The notes: generated by a model not told the origin, from the sequence alone. A DNA stretch of 64,000 bases from JBCBGF01 sp039193455 (GCA_039193455.1 JBCCWO010000002.1:1-64000); one strand, 5' to 3'. Counted from the stretch's first letter, positions 7,765 through 17,193 are shown. Numbers and translations are program-made.

Positions 7765-9447
7765 GTGCGGAGACACGCCGTTGTCAGCCGTGTGCGCGGA
7801 CGGACCGATTGGTTGCTGGACGAGGGTCTGCTGTCGTCCGAAGAGCTGGCCAACGCCGTATCCGTTGCCGAGCATTCCGGCCAGCCGTTGCGGCAGGTGC
7901 TTGATCGGCTGGGCCTTGTGTCGCAATGGGCCTGGGCCAGTGCCTCGGCCCGAGCGACGGGGCTGAAATGCATCGAAGCGTCGGATTTCCCCGAGGTGCT
8001 GTCCTCTGATCCACGCCTGTCGTCGCATTATCTGCGCCGTCATGGGCTGGCGCTTTTGTCGCTGGACGGGGCCGCGCCACGTATCGCGATGGCCGATCCA
8101 ACCGATATGCATGTGCGTCAGGCGCTGTCGATCGTGTTTGGCGATGCGATTCACTATGTGGTGGCAACCGAGCGCGATATTGAATCCGCCCTGACCCGCA
8201 GCGAAGCGGCCACCCAGACGCCCGAGGTTGGTGAAGATGGCACCGTCAGCGTGGCGGGCGCCGGGGCGTTTGATACCGATCACCTGCTGGAACTGGCCAA
8301 CAACGCCCCCACGGTGCGGTACCTTGACTGGCTGTTTTCCAAGGCTGTGGAAAGCGGTGCCACGGATATTCACGTCGAGATGCTGGAAAACCAGCCGCGG
8401 GTGCGGCTGCGCATCGACGGTGTTCTGGTGCCGACGCAGCCGATTGAACCGCACCTCTATGACGGTGTGGTGTCGCGCCTGAAAATTCTGGGCGGGATGG
8501 ACATCAGCGAACGCCGCCTGCCGCAGGATGGCAGCATCCGCCAGAAAACCTCTGGCCGGTCGGTGGATGTGCGGGTCGCCAGTGCGCCGTCGGTGCATGG
8601 CGAGGTGATGGTGCTGCGTTTGCTTGACGGCACCCAGGCGCGCGCGCGGCTCGATCAGTTGGATATGACCCCGGCGGCGCAAAGCCGGCTGGCCTCGGCG
8701 CTGCATCAACCCAATGGCTTGATCCTGATGACCGGCCCGACCGGCAGCGGCAAGACCACCACGCTGCATGCGGGGCTGGCCGAGCTGAACGAGGTTGGGC
8801 GCAAGATCATCACCATCGAGAACCCGGTCGAGATTCAGAACCCGGGTCTTATCCAGATGGAAGTGAAGCCCGAACTTGGTTGGTCCTTTGCCAGTGCCCT
8901 CCGCTCGGTCCTGCGCCATGACCCCGATGTTCTGATGGTGGGCGAGATCCGCGATGGGGAGACGGCCGAGCTTGCGGTGCGCGCGGCGATGACCGGGCAT
9001 CTGGTGCTGTCGACCTTACACACCAACCGTGCGTCCGAGGCGGTGATGCGGTTGAAAGACATGGATGTCCCCGACTTTTTGCTGACCTCGGTTCTGCGCC
9101 TTGTCGGGGCGCAGCGCCTGATCCGAACCCTGTGCGATCACTGCGCGCGCCCGGTGGATATGACGCAGAACGCGCGGTTCGACCGCCTGTTTGCCGCCTT
9201 TGCCGAGGCGGTGCCGGACCTTGGCCCCCCGACGAATTGGACCCTGCGCAATGCCACGGGGTGCGAGGCGTGCAACAATACCGGCTATGCCGGGCGGCGT
9301 GCCCTATTTGAGTTCGTCGATGTCACGCGCGGCGAAACGGCGCCGGCGCAGACCATGGGTGCCGAAGGGATCCGGCTGTTTGCGCAAGGCAAGACCACGT
9401 TGCGCGAACTTGGCAGCGTGTTTGGGTCCGGCAGGTTCTGGACATAA
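7765..9447 (+). CDS. gspE: Type II secretion ATPase GspE
   Basis: 560 residues. The N-terminal GspE/PilB N1 region is followed by a linker and the secretion ATPase domain. Walker A (GPTGSGKTTT), an Asp box, Walker B (DVLMVGEIRD) and a His box (LSTLHTN) are present, as is the zinc-binding pair CDHC / CEAC near residues 455-500. The start is GTG 7765 with GGAAGAG four bases upstream. It powers pseudopilus assembly at the inner membrane and is the first gene of the plus-strand unit gspEFGHIJKOD, diverging from DUF1800. Confidence 0.95.
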   Translation: MRRHAVVSRVRGRTDWLLDEGLLSSEELANAVSVAEHSGQPLRQVLDRLGLVSQWAWASASARATGLKCIEASDFPEVLSSDPRLSSHYLRRHGLALLSLDGAAPRIAMADPTDMHVRQALSIVFGDAIHYVVATERDIESALTRSEAATQTPEVGEDGTVSVAGAGAFDTDHLLELANNAPTVRYLDWLFSKAVESGATDIHVEMLENQPRVRLRIDGVLVPTQPIEPHLYDGVVSRLKILGGMDISERRLPQDGSIRQKTSGRSVDVRVASAPSVHGEVMVLRLLDGTQARARLDQLDMTPAAQSRLASALHQPNGLILMTGPTGSGKTTTLHAGLAELNEVGRKIITIENPVEIQNPGLIQMEVKPELGWSFASALRSVLRHDPDVLMVGEIRDGETAELAVRAAMTGHLVLSTLHTNRASEAVMRLKDMDVPDFLLTSVLRLVGAQRLIRTLCDHCARPVDMTQNARFDRLFAAFAEAVPDLGPPTNWTLRNATGCEACNNTGYAGRRALFEFVDVTRGETAPAQTMGAEGIRLFAQGKTTLRELGSVFGSGRFWT

Positions 9448-9450
9448 GCC

Positions 9451-10707
9451 ATGGCCGAGAGCACAGCCACCGCCGAGCGCCAGTTCGACTACAAAGCGCG
9501 CGATGCCGCCGGGCGGCAGCGCCGGGGCGTGCTGAGCGCATCGGATCATTTGCAGGCAACGCGGCGGCTGCGGGAACAGGGGCTGTTCCCGATTGAACTG
9601 GATTTGGTCGAGGGAGACCGGCCTGCGGCGCAGATCCCGCGCAGAAAGTCCGAGAAGACTAACGGCAAGGTCAAGAGGCTGAGCCCGCGGGACAAGGCCA
9701 ATTTCATGTCCCGTCTGGCCAAGCTGGCCGGGGCCAAGATCTCGCTCGACCGGGCGCTGCGGATCATGGCCGATGGTGAGAAAAGCACCGTGGCTACGGC
9801 GGCGGCGGGGTTACGTTTGCACATCCGCGAAGGGGGTACCCTTGCGGAGGGTTTGCAGAGCATCGCCCAGATCGACGATGCCGCCACGCTCGCGCTGGTG
9901 CGCGGGGCCGAGGTATCGGGTGAGGTTGAGAATGCGCTGGCCACCGCCGCGGGGATCCACGAACAGCGGCTGACGGTCGGGCGGCGCGTGACCACGGGAT
10001 TGCTTTACCCCTCGCTCTTGCTGGTCGTCTCGATCATCTCGATGGGCGTCATCATGATCGCGATCATCCCCCAGTTCCGGCCCCTGGTCGCCGATCGGAT
10101 GGAATTTGTGCCGATCCTCGGACGCGCCGTTTTCGGGGTCTCTGCTGTCCTGACCACGCTTTGGCCCGTCATCCTTGCCGCGCTTGTGGCCGGGGCGGCG
10201 GCGATCACCTGGCTGTACCGCCGTGGGCAGGCCGGTGTGGTCACGCGGGCCCTAGCCAACCGCATTCCCATGGCCCGGCGCGTGATCGCGCGTACGCAGG
10301 CGATGATGGTGCTGCACATCCTTGGGGCCTTGCTCAAGCGCGAAGTGACGCTCAGCCAAGCGCTGCGAGTGGTGACAGAGACGACGCCCGCCGGGCCCGC
10401 CAGGACGGCGCTGGCGGGGATCAGCGCCGACATTTCCGAGGGGGCGGCGCTGTCGTCGGCCTTTGCCAAGGCGGGCATCCTTGAGCCAAGCGCAGTTGAG
10501 ATGCTGCGCATCGGGGAGGAAACGGGCGATCTGCATGCCATGTGTACCCGCGCGGCGACCGAGATGCGCGATGCATCGGACCGCGCGCTCGAGCGGTTCC
10601 TCGCCCTGTTTCAACCCGCAATGATCATCATCGTCGGATCCCTTGTAGGAGTAAGCCTCTATGCGCTGTTCTCTGCGATCATTTCAGTCAATCAGATTGC
10701 GTTCTAA
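9451..10707 (+). CDS. gspF: Type II secretion inner-membrane protein F
   Basis: 418 residues. Two T2SF domains (about 85-205 and 285-405) carry three membrane helices near 175-205, 225-250 and 385-405, as in GspF/PilC. It is the polytopic core of the inner-membrane platform, contacting GspE and GspL. It starts 3 bp after gspE and its end overlaps the gspG start by 47 bp. Confidence 0.93.
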   Translation: MAESTATAERQFDYKARDAAGRQRRGVLSASDHLQATRRLREQGLFPIELDLVEGDRPAAQIPRRKSEKTNGKVKRLSPRDKANFMSRLAKLAGAKISLDRALRIMADGEKSTVATAAAGLRLHIREGGTLAEGLQSIAQIDDAATLALVRGAEVSGEVENALATAAGIHEQRLTVGRRVTTGLLYPSLLLVVSIISMGVIMIAIIPQFRPLVADRMEFVPILGRAVFGVSAVLTTLWPVILAALVAGAAAITWLYRRGQAGVVTRALANRIPMARRVIARTQAMMVLHILGALLKREVTLSQALRVVTETTPAGPARTALAGISADISEGAALSSAFAKAGILEPSAVEMLRIGEETGDLHAMCTRAATEMRDASDRALERFLALFQPAMIIIVGSLVGVSLYALFSAIISVNQIAF

Positions 10708-11119
10708 GCGCCGGACGCGGCGCACGGCCGGGTTTTCGCTGGTCGAGATGCTGGTGGTTGTGGCCATTGTCGGGCTTCTGGTGGGCCTAGTCGGTCCCGC
10801 CGCGATGCGTCAGCTGCAAGCCTCGCGCGTGAACGCGACCGAGGCGCAGATTGCGCAACTGCGCTCGGCGCTCGATATCTATCAGATCGACACCGGGCGG
10901 CTGCCGTCCGAGGATCAGGGCCTTGGCGCGCTGGTTTCGAACGCGGGCGCGTCGGTGCCCGGCTGGAATGGGCCGTATCTGCGGGACGGCAAGCTGCCGC
11001 AGGATGCGTGGGGCGGGACGTTCCTTTACCGTTATGATGGTGACCGGGTGCAGGTGATTTCGCTTGGCGCCGATGGCCAGCCGGGCGGGACCGGGCGCAA
11101 CGCCGACATCGCGGGCTGA
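10661..11119 (+). CDS. gspG: Major pseudopilin GspG
   Basis: 152 residues. A long basic leader ends at a prepilin peptidase site (RRTAG/FSLVEMLVVVAIVG) with Glu at +5 of the mature protein. The C-terminus has the GspG fold signature (PSEDQGLGALV, DAWGGTFLYR, LGADGQPGGTGRNADI), including the calcium-loop region typical of major pseudopilins. ATG 10661 has AGGAG 9 bp upstream, supporting a start 47 bp inside gspF. A TTG at 10697 would give a shorter leader but has no ribosome site. Forms the pseudopilus shaft. Confidence 0.92.
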   Translation: MRCSLRSFQSIRLRSKRRTRRTAGFSLVEMLVVVAIVGLLVGLVGPAAMRQLQASRVNATEAQIAQLRSALDIYQIDTGRLPSEDQGLGALVSNAGASVPGWNGPYLRDGKLPQDAWGGTFLYRYDGDRVQVISLGADGQPGGTGRNADIAG

Positions 11120-11132
11120 TCGGGCGCGGGCG

Positions 11133-11543
11133 ATGCAGCGCCGGGGCCAAAACACACGCGGGTTCGCCACGGTCGAGATCCTGGTGGCGATGGCGATCTT
11201 TGTTCTGGTCGGGTCGCTTGGGTTTCTGGCGCTTGGCAATGCTGACCGCTGGCGTCTGGCCAATGACACCGCCGAGGTTGCGCTGTTCCTGCAAGAGGCG
11301 CGGATGCGCGCCCTGGAAAGCGGGCGCCCGGTGGAGATCCGCATCTCAGCTGAAGACCGGCTGCTGGATGCTGGCGGGCGGCAATACCAATTTGCCCGCG
11401 CCGTCGACATCGCCCCAGAGACTGCGCGCATCGTTGTCGATCCCACAGGCCGGTCCGAGGGGCTGGACCTGGCGCTGTCACGCGATGACCAACGGGCAGT
11501 CGTTCGGCTTGACTGGCTGACCGGGCGGGTGGCGGTCGAGTGA
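11133..11543 (+). CDS. gspH: Minor pseudopilin GspH
   Basis: 136 residues from ATG 11133; the reading frame is open further upstream but overlaps gspG. The prepilin site is TRG/FATVEILVAMAIFVL with Glu at +5. The C-terminal half matches GspH by size and position (LDAGGRQYQFARAVDI). It is a minor pseudopilin of the tip complex. The TGA overlaps the gspI ATG (TGATG). Confidence 0.82.
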   Translation: MQRRGQNTRGFATVEILVAMAIFVLVGSLGFLALGNADRWRLANDTAEVALFLQEARMRALESGRPVEIRISAEDRLLDAGGRQYQFARAVDIAPETARIVVDPTGRSEGLDLALSRDDQRAVVRLDWLTGRVAVE

Positions 11544-11944
11544 TGCGGCGGGCTGCGTTCTCCAAAGGCTTTAGCCTGATCGAAACGCTGGTGGCCGTCG
11601 CCATTGCGGGTGTTGTGCTGGGCGGGTTCTACAATTCCTTGTCGACCGGTGCCTTGCTGACCAGCCGGGCCACGGATCAGGCCCAGCAGATCCAGATCGC
11701 AACCGGCGTGATGGACCGGGTTGGGATCGACATCCCCCTGCGGCCCGGCTTGCAGGAAAACGGGCAGGCGGGGCGCTATGCGTGGGAGCTTGAGATTGGA
11801 AGTGGCCAGCCGCGGGACATGATGCTTGGGCCCGTGTACCCCGGCGAGTTGCTGTTTCTCTATGTCTCGGTGCGCGACCCGCGCACACCGGATCGCGACC
11901 CGGTCGTCTTGCGCAGCATTCGCTATGCGGAGGGCATCCTGTGA
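11543..11944 (+). CDS. gspI: Minor pseudopilin GspI
   Basis: 133 residues. The short leader MRRAAFSKG is cleaved before FSLIETLVAVAIAG (Glu +5). The rest fits GspI, the minor pseudopilin that nucleates the tip with GspJ and GspK. ATG 11543 overlaps the gspH stop; a GTG one codon earlier is possible. It overlaps gspJ by 4 bp. Confidence 0.85.
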   Translation: MRRAAFSKGFSLIETLVAVAIAGVVLGGFYNSLSTGALLTSRATDQAQQIQIATGVMDRVGIDIPLRPGLQENGQAGRYAWELEIGSGQPRDMMLGPVYPGELLFLYVSVRDPRTPDRDPVVLRSIRYAEGIL

Positions 11945-12588
11945 CACGGCGTGGGCGCGGATCAAAGGGCTTTGCAATGGCCGAGGCGCTGGTGGCGTTG
12001 GCGGTCGCGGCGCTGACGCTGTCCCTTCTGACCAGCGCGTCCTGGGGGTTGAAGCTGGCCGCCGAGCGGCGCGATGCGCTTGAAGAGACGGCGCCTGCGG
12101 ACTGGCTTTTGGCGCGACGGACCCTGCTGGGCTGGGTGGCGAACCTCAACGGGGCAGGCCTGGGCGCGGCGCATGCGGATATGATCGGGACGGCGTCGAC
12201 GATGCGGATGATCGTGCGCGATGGCGGGGCGCGCCCCTTCGTGGGCGAGTTTCGGGTGGTGCGGGAGGATGCGGGGGATTTCGCGCTGATCGCTGCGCGG
12301 CACAACGGGCTGCTTGATGCGCGCGCGGCATCGGATGCCCCGCAGGAATCGCACATCCTGCGTACGCGCGAGCCCATTCGCTTTCTTTACCTGCTGCCGC
12401 AGCCCACGACCAACGCGATGGTGTGGCGTTACGAGACCGGCAATGGCGAGGCGTTGCCCGCCGCAATCGGGATCGAGACGGGCAATACGCGTGTCCTTAC
12501 CGTGCCCTTGGTGGCCACGCGTAGCCGTACCTGTCTGGCCGCGTTGGGCCCTGGCGGATTGGAGGCGGACGAATGCGCCTTGCGCTAG
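11941..12588 (+). CDS. gspJ: Minor pseudopilin GspJ
   Basis: 215 residues. GTG start at 11941 in a GTGA overlap with gspI. The prepilin leader is cleaved at SKG/FAMAEALVALAVAALTL with Glu at +5. A larger C-terminal domain fits GspJ of the pseudopilus tip trimer. The 3' end overlaps gspK by 16 bp. Confidence 0.85.
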   Translation: MTRRGRGSKGFAMAEALVALAVAALTLSLLTSASWGLKLAAERRDALEETAPADWLLARRTLLGWVANLNGAGLGAAHADMIGTASTMRMIVRDGGARPFVGEFRVVREDAGDFALIAARHNGLLDARAASDAPQESHILRTREPIRFLYLLPQPTTNAMVWRYETGNGEALPAAIGIETGNTRVLTVPLVATRSRTCLAALGPGGLEADECALR

Positions 12589-13418
12589 GCCTGCGCCGCC
12601 GCGGGCGGCAACGCGGTTTCGTGTTGATCACGGTGCTTTGGACCGGGCTTGCGCTGGTGCTGGGTGCGGCGGCGTTCATGTCGACGGCGCGGCAAGACGC
12701 GTTGCAAGTCCGGATCGAGGTCGAGACGGCGCGGGCGGTGGAACTGGCGCGGTCGGGCCTGAATGTGGCGCTGGCCGATCTGGGCCGGGTCGCCGACGAT
12801 CAGCTGACGTCGCGCCGTGATGGCACACCGGTGCGCCTGCAGATGGCCGAAGGGGTGGTGACCTACCGGATTCAGGACGAATCCGGCAAAGTCGATGTCA
12901 ACCACGCGCCGCCCCAGGTGCTTGGGCCGGTTCTGGCGCGGATCGGGGCCGCCGAAGGGGTCGATGCGTTCGACGCCGTGAACGTGGCGCAGGCGCTTGA
13001 GGCGCAGGCCCGCAGCGCCACGGGTGCCGCGCGCACGGTGCGCGAGGCGCTGGTTGCCGCCGGATTGTCCGATGCGACGGTCCGCACGGCCGAGGCGTAT
13101 TTGACCACCTTCAACTTTACCCCGCAGGTCAACCCGGTCACCGCCCCACAGATCACGCTTGAGGCGATCCCCGGCCTTGGCCCCAGCGATGTGGCCGAGA
13201 TCGTGGCCCGGCGCGACGCGGGTCGCCAGATGCCACGGCTGGGCAGTGCGGCCGCCTGGCTGGCCGAGCGCTATGGCCCGGTCTACACGATCACGGCAGA
13301 GGCGCAGCTGGCCACCGGTGGGCAGGCGCGACTGATTGCGCAAGTGGCGCAGCGTGGCCTTGCCTTTCGCGGTGGTCTGATGCGCTACGATATCCTGTCG
13401 CTGCGGATTGCCCGGTAG
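12573..13418 (+). CDS. gspK: Minor pseudopilin GspK
   Basis: 281 residues. The prepilin-like N-terminus RQRG/FVLITVLWTGLALVL lacks Glu at +5, as expected for GspK, which caps the pseudopilus. A large alpha-helical insert and a helix-hairpin-helix-like stretch (IPGLGPSDVAEIVARR) match GspK (T2SSK family). It follows gspJ with a 16-bp overlap. Confidence 0.9.
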   Translation: MRLALGLRRRGRQRGFVLITVLWTGLALVLGAAAFMSTARQDALQVRIEVETARAVELARSGLNVALADLGRVADDQLTSRRDGTPVRLQMAEGVVTYRIQDESGKVDVNHAPPQVLGPVLARIGAAEGVDAFDAVNVAQALEAQARSATGAARTVREALVAAGLSDATVRTAEAYLTTFNFTPQVNPVTAPQITLEAIPGLGPSDVAEIVARRDAGRQMPRLGSAAAWLAERYGPVYTITAEAQLATGGQARLIAQVAQRGLAFRGGLMRYDILSLRIAR

Positions 13419-13424
13419 GCGGGG

Positions 13425-14066
13425 ATGATGGATCTGACGCTCATCGGGTTTGCGGTTGCGACACTGGGCATCGCTCTGGCAACGGGACCGCTGGCGCTTG
13501 CCACCCGGGGGGCGTTGCGGGCCACGACAGATGTTCCGACGATGCGGAGGTTTGCGCCCACGGGCACGGTGGCGCTTGGGGCGGGGTGCCTGGGGGCTGT
13601 CGTTTTGGTCGGTGTCTCACTGGGCGGTCTGTCGGCGGTGATAGCCGCACTCCTCGCGCTTTTGGCGTTGCTTGTCGTTATGGACCTGACCTGGCGGTGG
13701 CTTCCCATTGAATGGACGATTGCTGCGCTGGTGCTGGGTCTTGGGGCGGCTCTTCTGGTCGGTGATCCGCTGGAGGCCGTTTTGGGTGCTGCGTTGGGTG
13801 GTGGTCTGCTCGCGCTCTTGCGGGCGGGTTACCTGTACGGGCGGGGGATCGAGGCGTTGGGATTGGGCGATGTCTGGCTGGCAGCGGCGCTGGGCAGCTT
13901 TGTCGGACCAACGCGGATCGGATGGTTGCTGTGCGCAGCCGCCGCCCTTGGTTTGCTGGTGCAATTTCTTTCAGCATGGCGGTCTGAGAAGCCACGAAAG
14001 GCGCGCTACGGTGTGGCGTTCGGAGCACATCTTGCCTTATTGGCGCCATTTTTCCTGACAATCTAA
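13425..14066 (+). CDS. gspO: Prepilin peptidase (A24), catalytic domain only
   Basis: 213 residues, almost entirely hydrophobic with about six membrane helices. The two A24 aspartates are visible: D87 in VVMDLTWRWLP and D149 in GLGDVWLAAALG (the GxGD motif). The N-terminal methyltransferase domain and its zinc cysteines found in full-length GspO/PilD are absent, so it may cleave without N-methylating. It sits after gspK and before gspD, which fits processing of GspGHIJK. ATG 13428 is an alternative start. Confidence 0.85.
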   Translation: MMDLTLIGFAVATLGIALATGPLALATRGALRATTDVPTMRRFAPTGTVALGAGCLGAVVLVGVSLGGLSAVIAALLALLALLVVMDLTWRWLPIEWTIAALVLGLGAALLVGDPLEAVLGAALGGGLLALLRAGYLYGRGIEALGLGDVWLAAALGSFVGPTRIGWLLCAAAALGLLVQFLSAWRSEKPRKARYGVAFGAHLALLAPFFLTI

Positions 14067-14160
14067 GGCGTTTTTTCGACCGCCCGTGCTACAGGCAATC
14101 TCAAACTACAGAAAAATTGCGACTTCGGCAGAGACCGCGGCGCAGTGAACGAGGCAGGCT

Positions 14161-16482
14161 ATGAACCAGAAAATCGTGCTTAGCGCGGCTATGGCCGTGT
14201 TCCTCGGCGGGTGTGCGGATATTGAGCGCCTCACCGAAGACAACCCCTCCCGCCTTAATGAATGGCAGGCCCGCAATATCCTGGGTGGTGGCGACAATTC
14301 GCAGTTCGACCGGTTCGAAGGCCGCGTCACCAGTGGTCAGATGGTCGAGGCCGGTCAGGGCACGATCTATCCCGGACGCCAGCCCTTGCTGCGCCAGACC
14401 GACTTTCCCGAGGCCGATAGCGAACGCACCGTGTCGCTGAACCTTGTCGATGTGTCCGTCTCTGATGCGGCAGCCGCTGTTCTGGGTGAGCTGCTCGACG
14501 TCAACTACGTGATCGATCCGCGGGTGCAGGGCACGGTCAACATCCGCTCGCGGCAACCGATCAGCCGGATGACGGCGATCGAGGTGTTCGAACTGGCGCT
14601 GAAGCAGAACGGTGCCGCCATGGTGCGGCGCGGCGAAACCTTCGCCATTGTTCCGATCACGGCGGATCTGAGCATTGGGGCGTCCACGGATCGCGAAGTG
14701 CCCGTGGGCTATTCGATCCGTGTCGTGCCGTTGATGCATATCGGCGCGCAGGAGATGGCGACCATTCTGGAACCGTTCGCGGGCGCCGGGATCGTGGGCA
14801 TCGACGCGCAGCGCAATATCATCGTGTTGGCCGGCACCTCGGCCGATCAGCGCGCCTGGCAGGACACGATTGGCAGTTTTGATGTGAACTGGCTCGCCAA
14901 CCGCTCGGTCGGGATATTTCCGATCCGTGGACGGTCGGCCCAGTCTGTGGTCAGCGGGCTGGAGTTGCTGGTGGAGACGGACGAGAACTTTGAACCGATC
15001 GTGGCGTTCGAAGTGATCCCGGAAAACAACTCGATCCTGGCCGTCGCCAAGACGCCGCAGGCCCTGCAAAGCGTATCGCAGTGGATCGTGCGGCTGTCGA
15101 AAGAGGGCGCAAATGACGCGCAGGTCTATTCCTACGACATGCGCTATGCGCGGGCGTCCGATATCGCCTCGACTCTGTCGAGCATTCTGGGCGTCACCGT
15201 GGAAACGGCGGCCCCCGGCGCGGATTCACAGGTGGTCAACGCAAGCCTGACCGAAGGCGCCACGCCCGATATGAACGCCACCCGGATCGTGGCGAGCGAG
15301 GCGACCAACACCCTTTTGATCCACGCGACACATGCAGAGTATCAGCGGGTTCTGGGCATCCTGCACAGGCTTGACGTGCCGCCCCGCCAGGTGGCGGTCG
15401 AGGCAACCATCGTCGAAGTCGCGTTGAACGAAGATCTGCGCTACGGCGTTCAGTACTTCCTCGAAGACGCGGACAACGTCTTTGGCCTGACCCGCAATAC
15501 GGCGTCCACGGCCATCAGCCCCTCGGTTCCGGGCTTTACTGCGGTGTTCGACGTGCCATCGCCCAACGTGATCGTCGACGCGCTGGACGAGGTGACCAGC
15601 GTCAATGTCGTGTCGTCGCCGAACCTGATGATCCTGAACAATCAGTCCGCGCGGCTGGTGGTCGGGGATCAGGTTCCGATCTCGGTGCAGACCTCGCAGG
15701 ATGCGACCGACCCGAACGTGTTTATCTCGACCGTTGAGTTCCGCGATACGGGCGTGATTTTTGAGGTGACGCCGCGGATCAATTCGTCGGGCGCCGTCAT
15801 CCTCGACATCGTGCAAGAGATCAGCACGGTGGGCGAAACCGATGCCTCCACCGGCAACCCGACGATTTCGCAGCGCCAGGTGTCGAGCTCGGTCGCCGTG
15901 GACAGCGGGGAGACGATTGCCCTGGGTGGTCTGTTTGAAAACCGCCGCACCCGTGGCAGCGCCGGTATTCCGGGGCTGCATCGCCAGCGCGGGTTTGGCG
16001 GTCTTTTCGGCAGCCGGTCGGGGAGTTCGGCGCAAACCGAACTGTTGGTGCTGATCACGCCGCGCATCGTGAACGACACGATGGATGCCCGGCGCATCAC
16101 CCGCAGCCTGCGTGAGCGGATGCAGAACATCGCGCTGGATGATGCGAGCCTGCGCCGCGCCGCCGCGGGCGGACAACCCGCAACCGCGCCGGCAACACGG
16201 GCAACGGGCGCGGCCACAACTGCCGCCGCCCCGGCACCTGCCGCGACGAGCGGTGCGGGAACGCACTATGTCTATCTGGGCGCGTTCAGCACGCCGGGAC
16301 GGGCCCGGTCCCATTGGGAGACGGTGTCAAAGGCGCATGCCACACCGCTTGCCGGTCTGTCGCCGCAGTTCCCGGAGAACGGCGAATTGACGGCCGTTGC
16401 CGTGGGGCCGGTGAGCGCGCAGCGCGCCGATGGGATTTGTGCGGTCATTACGTCCGGTTGCTACAAGAGCCGGGCCAATTAA
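14161..16482 (+). CDS. gspD: Type II secretin GspD with lipobox and C-terminal SPOR-like domain
   Basis: 773 residues. The short signal ends in FLGGC, so Cys18 is a likely lipidation site (Ala+2, Asp+3). An N0/N1-type domain (about 90-165) is followed by further N domains and the secretin barrel (about 407-637: VVSSPNLMILNNQSARLVVG, TELLVLITPRIV). Instead of the usual S-domain there is an Ala/Pro linker and a SPOR-like domain (about 701-773, HYVYLGAFSTPGRARSHW) with two C-terminal cysteines. It forms the outer-membrane channel. The lipobox suggests self-piloting like HxcQ, and SPOR suggests peptidoglycan binding (both inferred). Last gene of the plus-strand unit. Confidence 0.9.
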   Translation: MNQKIVLSAAMAVFLGGCADIERLTEDNPSRLNEWQARNILGGGDNSQFDRFEGRVTSGQMVEAGQGTIYPGRQPLLRQTDFPEADSERTVSLNLVDVSVSDAAAAVLGELLDVNYVIDPRVQGTVNIRSRQPISRMTAIEVFELALKQNGAAMVRRGETFAIVPITADLSIGASTDREVPVGYSIRVVPLMHIGAQEMATILEPFAGAGIVGIDAQRNIIVLAGTSADQRAWQDTIGSFDVNWLANRSVGIFPIRGRSAQSVVSGLELLVETDENFEPIVAFEVIPENNSILAVAKTPQALQSVSQWIVRLSKEGANDAQVYSYDMRYARASDIASTLSSILGVTVETAAPGADSQVVNASLTEGATPDMNATRIVASEATNTLLIHATHAEYQRVLGILHRLDVPPRQVAVEATIVEVALNEDLRYGVQYFLEDADNVFGLTRNTASTAISPSVPGFTAVFDVPSPNVIVDALDEVTSVNVVSSPNLMILNNQSARLVVGDQVPISVQTSQDATDPNVFISTVEFRDTGVIFEVTPRINSSGAVILDIVQEISTVGETDASTGNPTISQRQVSSSVAVDSGETIALGGLFENRRTRGSAGIPGLHRQRGFGGLFGSRSGSSAQTELLVLITPRIVNDTMDARRITRSLRERMQNIALDDASLRRAAAGGQPATAPATRATGAATTAAAPAPAATSGAGTHYVYLGAFSTPGRARSHWETVSKAHATPLAGLSPQFPENGELTAVAVGPVSAQRADGICAVITSGCYKSRAN

Positions 16483-16525
16483 GGCTCTGGAGCCTGCGGT
16501 GGCGTGCGCCGCGGGCGTCCCCCAT

Positions 16526-16966
16526 CTACTTTGAGCCAAAGACCTCGGGCAGCAATCGGCTGAGCACGCCGATCAGGAACGCGGTGGTGATCCCGAAGGA
16601 GATCAGCCCGGTGACTGCGCCGAAGGTGGCGACGAACCGCGACTGAACCTCAAGCACGATGTCGCCATAGCCCAGCGTCGTGTACGTGACCGTCGAAAAA
16701 TACAGGCTCGTTGCCAGATCGGGCATATCGCCGGTGATCAGGAACAAGGCCGCCCAGGCCCAAACCTGTACCGAGTGGCTGGCCAGCAAGATCAGGACGG
16801 TCGCCGAAAACACGACGAACGTGCGTTTCATGACTTGATTTTGGTATCGGTGGCCAAGGTGTCTGAGCACGGGAATGCTCGCCACGACGGCTAAGATATG
16901 GACGAGCGTGCACCCAAGCAAAAGCGCGCTGCCGATCAAGGTCTGGATCAGCAATACCATTGTCAT
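16526..16966 (-). CDS. Small ion-channel (K+-channel-like) protein
   Basis: 146 residues. Hydrophobic helices lie near 5-30, 50-75 and 108-135, with a pore loop between the last two that contains the potassium selectivity sequence TTLGYGD (about residue 97). This matches the two-helix Ion_trans_2 family with one extra N-terminal helix. No cytoplasmic regulatory domain is present. It is convergent with gspD and appears to be a stand-alone gene. Confidence 0.85.
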   Translation of the reverse strand: MTMVLLIQTLIGSALLLGCTLVHILAVVASIPVLRHLGHRYQNQVMKRTFVVFSATVLILLASHSVQVWAWAALFLITGDMPDLATSLYFSTVTYTTLGYGDIVLEVQSRFVATFGAVTGLISFGITTAFLIGVLSRLLPEVFGSK

Positions 16967-17146
16967 GCGCAGGCCCTTTCCGGAAGCATCGTCCTATCCG
17001 CTGTGGGATAAAACGTAGCCCGAGGCAACCGCACCTGATCTGTCGCGATGGCAGAAAGCTAAGAGAAGAGGCGCCGCTTTACGCCGGCGGGGACCGCCGA
17101 TCGGCCAAGCCTGCGGCTGCTTCGGTGCGCTACGGCGCGCGCCCCA

Positions 17147-17193
17147 AACAAAAAAACGCACCGCCCAACGTGTCCCAGACCGTCGGGCGGTGC
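17147..17193 (-). terminator. Rho-independent terminator of the small secreted-protein gene
   Basis: GCACCGCCC (17158-17166) and GGGCGGTGC (17185-17193) form a 9-bp stem. On the minus strand it is followed by an uninterrupted T run (A's at 17150-17156 on the plus strand). It lies about 50 bp past the stop codon of the gene at 17245-17541. Confidence 0.8.

Noticed and set aside
7714..9000. 428-codon minus-strand frame opposite gspE
   Set aside because: It lies wholly antisense to an unmistakable GspE and has no family features.
10697..10699. TTG 10697 as gspG start
   Set aside because: No ribosome site; ATG 10661 has AGGAG at ideal spacing despite overlapping gspF.
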